This document shows positions 24,401 through 36,400 of a stretch of 64,000 bases of DNA, piece by piece. A program made the translations under genes and the position numbers. The stretch's first letter is position 1. Every line of letters starts with the position of its first letter. The stretch is from Patiria miniata (lineage: Eukaryota > Echinodermata > Asteroidea > Valvatida > Asterinidae), in the NCBI RefSeq assembly GCF_015706575.1, contig NW_024037074.1, forward strand, positions 23,859,334 through 23,923,333, in the 5' to 3' direction. A model generated the notes under the pieces. The model was not told the DNA's origin. It did no database searches and saw only the letters and a list, made by a program, of their open reading frames with translations.

Positions 24401-27400
24401 CCGACGTTTTGGACACATTCAGAATGAAATATACATTGTGCATATGGTGGTGTATAGCCACAAAAGGCATACTCAGTAGTAGAAACAAACTGCTAACAGA
24501 CAATGAGTTACTTGCTTACCGCATCGCAGCCACTTGGAGTGATTGGGAACTGAGTCGGTCCCAGGTTCTGCTTCATCTGTTTGCAGATGTAATGATTGCG
24601 GTCCTCACAATCTTGATCATTCCACCGACCCTGAAATGAGACAATTTCAGCATCAACGTACACCTTCAAATATTTTAATTCTCAAAACTTTGGCCTGCAG
24701 TATAAAGTGGGATTTAGACATGAAAGAATGGGCACTGACCACCGACCTCTACATTAATTGGACTGGCTGCTACATGCTGATTGGCCTATCTTGGATCCCC
24801 ATAATATCACGCTGAGATGTACATGTACACCATTCTGCGGTTGATTCTTTTGAAATTTCACTTTAAACAATAATTCATCGAATAATAATCAGTTATTCTT
24901 CAGACGTTGGCTAGTCCTACTGAAATCTCAAAAGCTGGTTAGAAAATATAATGTATATTTTTGCTGCCTTAATTTTGAAGAAGAAATCTAACACCAACTA
25001 CTTATAAAAAAAAAAAAATTGCTTTTACTGTGCTTGCGTGAAGGGTGACCCACCAAGGTGAAAATTCAGTTCATCTGGTTCAACTGGTTTCAACTGGTAC
25101 CAGTTGAACTGGAAAATGATGACTGGTTTTGAATTGGTTTAGCTGGTTTGTTTTGAATTGGTCCATCTGGTTTTGAACCAGTTAAACCAGTTCAAAACCA
25201 GTCATCCATTTCCAATTCAACTGCTACCAGTTGAAACCAGTTAACATCAGTTCATTGAACCTGGTTTATACGGGAATTTTTAACTGCCTCTTAGCCATTG
25301 CCAAAAGCTAATCGTGCCGAAATATCCCGGTGGCTACAAATTTGTGAAATTCTCACTTACCGAGGTGTAGACCTCCACGCAGTCTTCGTTCTTGCCCTCG
25401 TAATTGTTGGGTTCGTTGACCTCCCAGTGAGTAAAGGTCACGGGTGACCGGTCACTCCATTCAAAGGTCAGGAATACGGCCGTGTCGCTCATGCCACTCC
25501 ACACTTGTCCGGTCAGTCCCTCTGATGAGGAAACAGAGACAAAAGATGAGCCTCTCCTAAAGTTTGTCCGACGTCAGGCAGTATAACTTTCCATTCACTA
25601 CGCTTAAAATAAGTCTCACAAGATCATTTGCTTTTCATGCATTTTGTTCATTTCCAATAATAACGTCACTCAAAATCCAACAAAGAATGTTCAAAACCTA
25701 ACTCGTTGAAGTTTCAGCTCAGTGGATATTACACTTTTCGAAAAAAAACATGCACAATCTTTCGATCACAAAACACAATTTTGTCAACAGCCCTCTTTGT
25801 TTTTAAAACAAGTCAATTGACTGATTGTTGGAAAGCACCTACTTTCCTTGAGTTCTCCTAAATGACATCAAGCTAGACAGGGGTAACAGGCAGGGCAATT
25901 TCGGGCAGAACAGACGGGGCAGTTCAGGGCGATACAGGGATGAATGGGCTAAGGTCATTTTCGGCAGTATCAAAATAATACTCTTTTGCAATTCCGATGG
26001 TCTTGTTGACTTAAGTCCCTACATACTGAAATGCTTAACCTACTCTGTTGCATGATACTGAGAGGTGAAACCTACTCTGTTGCATGATGGAGACGATGTA
26101 GTCATTCTCATTCATGTCGTGGATGGACATCAGATCGGCACCCATCGTCCGGCAGTCGCGTAGGGCCTCCTCCCAGGTCCCGTCCCCTGGCTGGGCCTGG
26201 TAGCAGTAGTCACCGTAACCGGACCAGCCGTCCGGACAACGGTAGCCTGGGGCGAGGGTGGCAGGGGGCGTGGGCGGGGCCACACCTGGGACTGCAAGAC
26301 AAACGAAAGAAATCCTATATCAGTAAAGCCAAGAAGTATTTTAAGAGAATACAATGCATTAAAAATGCGAGGTCTACATGGGTTGGAGTTATTAGACTTT
26401 TTTTAAGGAGACTGCTGGTATATCTAGTATCAGAAATAAACACAGACTGACCAATCTGGTAGTAGTCCAGCCCGACGTCCGTCTCCAATCGCCCCACACT
26501 GTCCCTGTCCGTGTCGCTCAGCATGCAGTCCTTTGTGGTCCGGTCATAGTCAAAGGACCGGCAGTCAAATGATGTCTCCATGACGCAGCGGTGCGCGCAC
26601 TCCTCCGGGTAGACATTCCTCAGGACCAGGATGTCCGAGTCGGGCAAGTAGGCGTTGGGGTAGACGGTGAAGTGGGTCACTAAGTAGCCTGGATATTGAG
26701 TACAAAAAAAAAAAATAGGTTACTCAACACACATCCATGTGGATATGTACGATATTGTGCACGTCTATGCACCATAAGGGACTGTGATTGACCACAAGAG
26801 GGAGCTATTTCCCAAAGGGCGAGGGACATAGGACCCTCTTGTTGTCACTCACAGGCCTAAGAGCAACCTCGTTTCCATGGGTACAATCTTAATTGCTGCG
26901 CCATGTTGCTTCCAATCATGCCTTGCGTGATCTTAACTCCTGGAATTGTCTAATTTAAATGTGTCAAATAGTGGCACATTTAAATTAGGACTGCAGTTGA
27001 TGTATCTGACGCGCGACGGCCTTGTTTAAAATTTTGAAAGTTGTTTTTTTGAAGAATCAATCCTTAGAAGAAAAAAAAAGTTTGACATGACGTGCATAGA
27101 GCGTGAGCGCATGATGAGGGCGTGCACTCTTCGAAATATGCGCTCTGAATAGCTGGTCAACGTCGTTTATGTGTTCATCACAGCCAAGGGTTAGTGAAGG
27201 AACATGCACGCACCCATGGAGTTGTGGCCGGGCTAAGGGTCAAATATGTGCATTAACCAGTTAGAATTCGGCTCTCCCTCATGAATATGTATGAGGCATA
27301 GTAATACAAGTTCGGAGACACCTGTGTCATTTCTTACCGTTTTTCTTGCACACGTATCCTTGCGTCGCAGCACAATCAATGTCATTCCATCTACCGTTGC

Positions 27401-30400
27401 TGGTCAACAGCTCGGCGCAATTCTCACCGCTTCCGTATTCGTTGGGCTCTCCTGTTCATTTTTAAACAAAATTAATAATAAATAACAAATGTTACAACAA
27501 GAATAATAATGATTTGGAAGGCTAATCATCCTTAAGCCCGGTTCATACTTCACGCAAAAGCGAAAGCGAAACGAAATTCGTGACGCCAACAATACGTTCG
27601 AAGCGCGTCCACCATTGTTGACGACATGAATTTCGCTTCGCACTTGCTTTCGCGTGAAGTATGAACCGGGCTTACTCGCAGCTGAGAAGCTGAATTGCGA
27701 AGGGCGTGGCTACAACGTGGCATGTATTGGCGCCTTTGGCAGCCGTCATAGGACCCATATATGACCATGGAGCACAGACTGAGATCAAAAATGTTCGATT
27801 TTTCCGGAGGGAGGAAAACCGGAGGGCCTGGAGAAAAATCCTCGTGGCACCAGAGAGAACCGACACTCTACTCACATATGGTCCGAGCCCGGAATCGAAC
27901 CAGGGCCACAGTGGTGAGAGGCGAGCCCTTTACGCACCACCCATGCCATTATAGTCCCTGGCTAACAATAGTAAGACATCCTCATGAAACTTCTTGGTTG
28001 CGTCTTCTTGTTGTGTGCTATGATATGTCAATCGGTATCCAGCGATGCAACCAAATCATTCAACTAGTTCATCCATGGTCGACTAGCGTGAGCTCAAGTG
28101 AAGTTCGAACTATGGCTAATCATAATTTGCAATTTTACTATTTTAGTTTTGGACTTTTGCAAATATTGTCAAGTGATTTGAAACTTTACCTGCATTCCAG
28201 TTCAGGAATTTAAAAGGCGCTCCATCACTCCACACCCATCCGCCGCTGGTAGCGATGTCATTGGCTCCGATCCAAACGTGTGGCTCCCTCTCAGTCACCA
28301 TCCGGGCTGTACACAAATAGAACAGAGAACAAGATGACTTGCACTAGACCTTTACCATGCTGCCACCATTGCAGTCACGTTCCCTGTATCCAATTACAGT
28401 ACTGGATGATGATTTTTTCTGTGCAAAAAGGAATCAGACTATTTTTCCTTCCAGCTTCGCTTTGGTTACTTTAATTTGAATGGGAAAAAATCAAGATGGC
28501 CGCAATATGGTAATGGTCCATCGTTGCCAGATCTAGGATTTTAATAGGACCATTTGCATTTAAGCGAAAAAGTACCTGCTAACTTAATGACAGAAACCTT
28601 GTTCAAAGTTGCAGATAGGACTGGTATCAAATTTCTTATAAAATTATTTTGCCTAAATGGTGTCATTTTGGAAGAAAACTAACACTGAATTCAGTGGTTT
28701 CAAAATGGGGTTCCTGTGGGCACATTTTTATCCCTCCTGTTAGCAACGGAATCCAGTTACGAGACTCAGAAAAGTGCACAAATGTTTCTCTGTTTTGTCA
28801 AAATGTATAGTTCCCGCTAAGCCGAAATGTCAATATGTTACTTGTGTCCTACTTAACATTTTGAGCACTTTTGTATCTTCAAATGAAATGGGAATAAAAC
28901 AATTATCCTATGTACCTCTCAGGAAAACAGAGTTTAAATCAAGTCAATCACAAGTCCAATCACAGATAAAATCCCAGCTCAAATCACAAGTCAGTTCACA
29001 ATTGACAGGAGATGAACAAATGACAAAGGAAAGTTTTTATTTCAAGTCATTTAAACAAGCTTGTGAATTGACTCATGATTGACTTGTGATTGAATTGAGA
29101 TTGACTTGAGATTAACTTGAGTTAAAAAGAAAAAAGTGGCCATTTAGGCTCAAACAAATAACTGTTCTTTGGGGGATAAATGAAATTGGGGCAAATTCCT
29201 CCACCCACCCCTAAAAATAAAAGGTTTCTTTTGAATAACGTCAAAAGCAGAAATGGTAATGTTAGGTGTGGAAAAGTTCTGAACTCAGCTTAGACAATTC
29301 AAAACAGACTTAATATTTTTTAGTTCTGAACGATGTAGAAATTTAAATTGCGTACAATTCCAAGACGATCTCATGAATACAAAAGACGGGTTTTTATACC
29401 GTTCAAGTAAGTCTGCTCCTGGGCGCTGACGATGCTGATGAGGTCGCCGCCTCCCAGCATGCACTGCTCCCTGGCATCGGCCCAAGTCCTGTAGTCCGAG
29501 AAGGCAAACCAGTAGCACTGCCCGGTGAGCGGGTCGTATTCCCAGCCTAGGCCGCAACGTGCATCAAATGCAGCTGTGTAAAGGGGACAATAAATACAGT
29601 GAAATCTCGATAAGTCAAGTCTGATAACTCAAAATGACTGTTTAGTCAAACAAAGAATCCATTGCCTTCAGTAGTACAACAATGATATACAACTCTGCTT
29701 AACTCAAAACTCTGCTTAAGTCAAATTTGAACCTGTTCCCGCAAGATGATAATCTATTGTGGATAAATTTATATACTGGATATTTTTAGTAAGATGATGC
29801 CTGCCTTTGATACTTACGTGTTGGTCTTGGTGCAGGTGTACTTGCAACTCCAGCATCTGAGCGAGGAAAACAAACCGGAGAACACAGGAAAAATGATCAA
29901 ATTGCACACTCAGAAACTCTGAAAATAGTTGCAGCTACTTGTTAACTTGTCCATTTCCTGTTGTCTTATAAATGTAAGCATATGGGACAGACAAAGGAAG
30001 GATTGGATTTGTTACAAAGTTGTTACTCTAAAATACACGATCGTTCACATGATCTTAAATGTTTGAGAAACCATCGTATTGATATCATTTTCAAGAACAT
30101 AATTAACCCAACTGTCCTCTCTTTAAAACTCCTGGGTGAGTTGGAGTCAACATCATGAAAGCCTGCAAAACAATTCAAAGCCAGTCAAAGCCATGATTGA
30201 TGTTTGACATGCGTGTACAAAAGTGTGACATGTGTAAGACACGTCTGGCTGGAACATGCAGTGTGGCACTGGTCAGGGGCACATGTTGTTGGCCATGTGT
30301 GCAGTGGGAGGGGCCTAAAGGATCAGTCTATAGACTCAATTAGTAAGCCCCGCCCACTGCACACACATATGGCTAATAACACGTGCGTCTCTCCAATGCC

Positions 30401-33400
30401 ACACTGCATGTTGCAGCCATGCGTATCATACGCGCACTCACACATGACAGACTTTTGTACACACCATGTCAGATATAAACTGTGACTGTGATTGGTCAGA
30501 ATGCCATAAGTTGGGGCTTAATTGTTTAATATAGGAGAATAACTCACAGAGATTACAGAATTCGAACTCTCCAGCGAACCCGAAGCCAGTGGAGTATCCG
30601 ACGTACTTGACGTCCAGGGGTTGGGGGTCAGTCCAGGTCATGAACCATGTCCCTTGGCCCTCTTTGCCGACGTCCAGTTTTCCCGTCCCTAGGTCGTAAT
30701 TGATCCAAAACCCCCGGAACTCGTTGGCGCTTAGAAAATTTGGCGTGGAGATGTAGACCTCGTTGGTGCACTGGCCGCAGCGCCGGATGGCCGAGTTGCC
30801 GTTTGTCCAGCCTCCGATGATGATCTCGTACATCGCGGGCTGGTCGCTGCTTGCCGCGCTCAGGCTGACGTGCACGTCGCTGCCGGCTTTGACGCGGAAC
30901 TCCACCCTCTCCACGTTGGCCTGGGACGGGTGATAGCGGTAGCTGAAGTTGTCGTCGGTAGAGACGGTGTCCAGAACCTCGCACGCTGAAAACAGACAGT
31001 TTATAATAAATAATAATACTAATTGTGCTTATATAGCGCTTTCCATCGTATCAACGATCTCAAAGCACTTTACAATTATTACCCTGTTCATCAGGCCATG
31101 GGACCACACGGCAGCCGATATCAGCACTCAATCGGTCCTCGACCCTCACAGGTACCCATTCATACTCCTGGGTGGAGAGAGGCAATTGTAGAAGTGTCTT
31201 GCCCAAGGGCACAAACACCATTTTCCTGGTATGGTTCGAACCCACGCACCTTCGTACATGAGTCAAACACCATAACCAATGGGCCATGGCATTCTATGAA
31301 TCCGCGGAGTTCACGCTTTCGGTCAAGTACCATGTACTTCCAAGGACCAATTTTACAGCTTATCTGTTGACTAAGACATTCTGCGCAAATGATTACTGCA
31401 CTTGGAATACCAGTACAGAAATTCTACACAAACCTAATAAGCACGGAATCCTTAGCTGTACATAAAGTACTAAGAATGCACAAAACTCACAATTCCTAGC
31501 TAATTTGTGGAAAGCAATAACTACTACTTTTATAACACCTCACCCACAGATTCTGTGTCTCGATATGAGAACACTGTATGTATACACTGTTCATAAGAGT
31601 ACAATATAGTGTTGCTATATGACTAAAAATGTCTACGAAGCTATTGTACAGTTTACATCAAGTTTATACATCTACATCAGAGGCCTATTGTCATTTTTGT
31701 GTAAAATGACCCCAGTGACTTGTTTACCTTTGTCCTTTTTACAGATGTACCCGTAATTAGCGTCGCAGGCTTGATCGTTCCAGGTTCCTGCCTGCAATTC
31801 GTCTGGTCGGAGGTGGACGCAATCCTCTCCGTCGCCGTAATCGTTGGGCTCGCCAGTGTTCCAATTGGTGAAGTCCAACTGCAATGTGAAAGCCAACGGC
31901 ATGTTATGTCAAATGGCGGATTTAAAACTATCTCCAGACCTTATGGACTCAGTTCACAAACAGTAGATGGTGGTTTTTGACCACTTTCGTAAGCCCCAGT
32001 TGGAGACACACACAGTGTGTGCATACAGTCTTGTTCCGTAGTTGTGGGGACATGCACTCATCTGTACGAGGTATTTGTGGGGAGCGAAAATGCCGTGGGG
32101 ACAGCAGAAAGTCCCCATAACTCGGTCCTAATTACCCTAACAATGAAAAACTTCCCCATAACGCGGTGTACATGTAGGCCTACCCATACTAGCTTGCCCA
32201 TGTACAACACAAAGTACGCACACCCTGTTTTGTTTTTCTTAGTAGGCACAAAGACATAGCATCTTTGCGTGAGCGTCGAGTGTTGTCAGCAACGCGTTCA
32301 AATGTCCCTCCCAGTGGTCTCCCCCAACTCTCCCTTTGTAACCGTTGAGGGGGTACTTGTGCACAGAATCCATAGTAAAATCCTGGTAGTAACTTGGTGA
32401 CTTGGCCTATAGGGAACAGAGTTGTCCTTTACTTTAACATACCAAATGAAATTACAGTGAGTATTTTTTTCCCCCTCGACAGGATCCCAGTCCATTGCAG
32501 GTAATCCCTTCCAATAATCCAAATCAAGGGCGTCAATCGCTTCTCAATGGTGGTGGGGGGGGGGGGACACTACATGATTAGAACAAATGCAAGAGGGGAG
32601 CATGAAGCCTTAACAGCGTGGGGTTCGGGGCTCACTTAAGGGCCCCAAAAATGTTTGGATTCTAGACACTCTGTGGTGGGATCTGAAGCAATTTCTGACC
32701 AAATTACAAAACTTTTAAAGTTTTTTCCTGACCATGGGAAACCCGATAATCCATAGGCAGAATGCCATTCCGTCGTAAAGACTGGATAAAACTGCACGTG
32801 AATTTTAGTGTAAAATGAATTCATTAGAGTATTGGTAAACGTCACAATGACATTTCAGTTGTTGACATCATAAAATTCGCTTCGCTTTTACTTTCGCCTG
32901 AAGTATGACCCGGCCTTCCCAGCTGATGTCAATGCCCATTCAAACTCCTGGATGAAGAGTTGCCTATGTCCCAAAGACACAGAACAAGACCAGCAATTGG
33001 GTTTGAACCCCTCAAACGGGGAGTAAAGTAGCTGCCCAAGGACACCACAAATGTCCAGCAACTGGTTTGTAACCCTCACCCACCAATCATGGAGCACAGA
33101 CCCAGAACACAAGGCCATGAGTCATATGCTTCCCTTTTGTTGAAGACTCTAGATCATATGATAGGGGAGTTAAAACTCACCGGTGTGCTATCCAACCATT
33201 CAAAGTTGCCTTCATTGCTGCGGTCATGCAACCCAATCCACAGGTTGGCGTTCATCATGGATGTTCTTACTGTCAACAATTCACAACAAAATATCTCAGT
33301 TATTCCAAAACAAAAGAATAACATTTTCGCTGGTCCCTTTTATAACTGACTGACTAACTAACTGACTGACTGCCCGACCGAGTGACTACCTGACTAACTG

Positions 33401-36400
33401 TCTGACTCCCCGACTCATTGATTACTGGGCAGTGTCATTGTATAGGATACCCTGTAACCCCAATTTAAAGGGCCCAATCTGGCCCATTGTGTAGACCAGA
33501 TGCATGAAGAGACTTCCAGTGAATAGCCATTCTGAATCAATACGGGCGATTCACAATGCAGTGCGCCACCAAGAGTTTGCCACGGCGAGTTCATTTTTCC
33601 CACTGCATTGTGGGAGATGGTCAACAAATTCGCAGCGCGGGACAATTGAAATTGTTTGTTTTTTTACAGTCAGTAGTTTTGTTAGCGTATGATTTGACTA
33701 TTTGTTAGCCCTTTTCTTTTCTTTTTATTGATATGGTGTCTTATGTAAAGCGGCAGAACGATATATGCCCAATCTATAACAAGTTAGCTCAAGTTGTCTA
33801 CTGACACTTATTCAAATGGGCCGTGTTTTGAAACTTGAAAAATGGACTCTCCACGGCAAACTCTTGATGGCACACTGCTTTGTAAATCCCCCAAATTGGA
33901 AAGAATTGCGGGCATTCTGGGACCAATTACTTACCTAGCCTTACCTAGTCTTGTTCATTTCGCAAACTCTTTGTACAGCATTGCCACATTTCACAATCAT
34001 GGCAATGAGCCTAAATGAAATATCCAGAACCACATTTGTAGCTTACCAAAAGATCTTTGCTGTACGTGCACGAACCACTTACTGCATGAACCAATACTGC
34101 ATGGGTCCCACACACTGGAGCTATAGACTCCATACAGAGTGTTTGACTTACATGAGAGGTAGGATTGTTCTTCGGCCGTGTGGATGCTGACCAGCTTGGA
34201 GCCTTTAGCCTTACACATGGTCTCGGCATCATTGAAAGTGGTGCCAGTGGTGTCAATGAAGTAGCAGTAGTCCCCAAAGAGGTTCCAACCAGTCGGGCAG
34301 CTGCCGACACCTGAGGGATTAAAAAAGACGCCGCATCTTTAGAAAACACAGTGGGTGTGTTATGACGGAACTACAGTAACTGTCCCGACCAGAGTTGGAA
34401 ATCCATCTAGTGGTTAGAAAAGCATATACCTTATGCATTAAAGCGGATTCAGAGGGCAGTGTTTTTTTATCGCTGGGCAAGGCATTAATACAGTGTTTAC
34501 ATTGTACATTGTTTTATACATACATTCTTGTCTTTATTAAGTTAATGGAACATCTTAGGTTGGGGTGGGGTAGTTGGGTGTAACGGGAACACTTGGGATT
34601 TTCTCTCGGGGGGGGGGGGGGTAGGGGGGGGTTAAAAGGGAGTGTTTCATAAGTCCTTGGACTTCTTACAACTTCCTTATAACTTCTCTGCTTTTTGTTA
34701 CTTATCTTTGTCATTTACTTTTATGTTTTGTTTATCTATTAAGTTACGTACTTTATATGTTTTCATTATGAAGTTATGAAATAAACTAGATTGATTGACA
34801 GGAAAGCCTGTTGTGCATTCATAGCAGCTTTATTAAAAGAACATCAAAGAACATACCATCTATGGATAGTCATCCATGCAAAAGCAAGGAATAATAAAAG
34901 TGTAACAATCATGCATCTTTCAAAACACTGAATAATCAAAAGACACGTAATCAAAAACTGGAAATATGCTACTCACCAGAGATTGGGTTAAGTGGAGTCA
35001 CAGGTTGACCTAAGAGGAAAAAATGGATATTTTATGATTGACATAACTTCTATGATCGCATTCTCACAATCAGGAATTAAATTTCACTTGTTACATCGTC
35101 ACCATTTTCAAGAACTGACACACACACTGTGCAGAGATGCCAACTTTACAGACTACAAAATAGTAATGATTCTTCCTGCAAAGAGTAATGCTAATGTAAA
35201 TACATAGGACAACAGTCAAGTTTAAGAGTATACCACAGTTACTTTTCAGAGTAACCACAATGTTGGCGTATAGGACAGCTGGAATTTTCAAGAGTAGTAA
35301 CATGCCTCAAAATCCTAATAATTACTCCAAAAGAGTAATGGTTGGCATCTCTGCACTGTGTGCTGTAAGTTGGTGAAAACTATGTGATCAATCACTTCGG
35401 CATCACGAACTGACACTCGAACTGATATTTTGGAGCTTAACAAAATAGTTGTTGGTGCAAGTGCATTACTTAAAAGTGGGTAGTGAGCATTGTTGGTAAT
35501 TCAATTTTTATATCATATTTTCACAGCTTCATTTAGACAGAATTTCACTGGTTAAGTAAAACGTTCAGCATCATCAAGCTTCTTAATCTGTCCAAAACTG
35601 AAGTACTTTGTCATTACTGTCAAAATTTGAAGAAAGCAATATTTTGGTTAGTTCTTTCACATTTTGGTAAGTTCTTTCACATTTGGTTGATCAAAAATGG
35701 CTTTTTTACTAAGGTTATCTCCACATCCACTCCACGCGACTCATAAGGTCAAAAGTTGGTGTGATGTTCTTGAGTGAATTTTACCAACTCAACCAGAACC
35801 AGAACCAGAAATGACAGCTGAAGTTGCACTATAATTTTGAATCAATTGACCAGACAAGTATGTGGACTAGTTCAGTCATAAATCAGGAACTTTGTTTGCT
35901 TACCCACTGGGGTTTTGCAGACAAACGACCGCGGCAGGAAACAGTTTGTAGTGCTCCATGCATCGGTACTGTCGCCTTAAAACACAAGTTTGAAGGGGAA
36001 AAAGTGATAAAATCATTTTATTCAAAAGCAAATAGATACTGATTTAGCAAAGACATGCATAGTACTCACAGAGCTTATGAAGGGAAAACCAAGAGGTCCA
36101 CCAAAACGGAGTTGATTTTTTTTTTGTGCTCAGGTCTCAGTTGAGCAAAGGGGCTTAAACAAAAGTATCGCCTGACTAATTTGAATGGGGGGGGGGGGGG
36201 AGAGTGTAACATCAAAACTGCCAACAGACTACACCACAGTAGTGTTGCGTAAATCCAACCTGAAACCGCCCCGAACCGAAACGGACTTCGGATCAGGTCG
36301 GTTTGTCCATCATTTCAGTCAGGCCGGGTCGGTTTTGATTTTGCGTTTGCCACTTTCGGATCAGGTCAAGTCGGTTAAGCCATTTTGGAAAAACCTCAAA

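Noticed and set aside
29961-30158. 65-codon plus-strand frame with protein-like composition
   Set aside because: No family recognised and no neighbouring frame continues it; opposite to the gene strand inside an intron.
30548-30985. FAMeT exon as a working methyltransferase
   Set aside because: No SAM-binding motif; the domain name is historical and the setting is extracellular.
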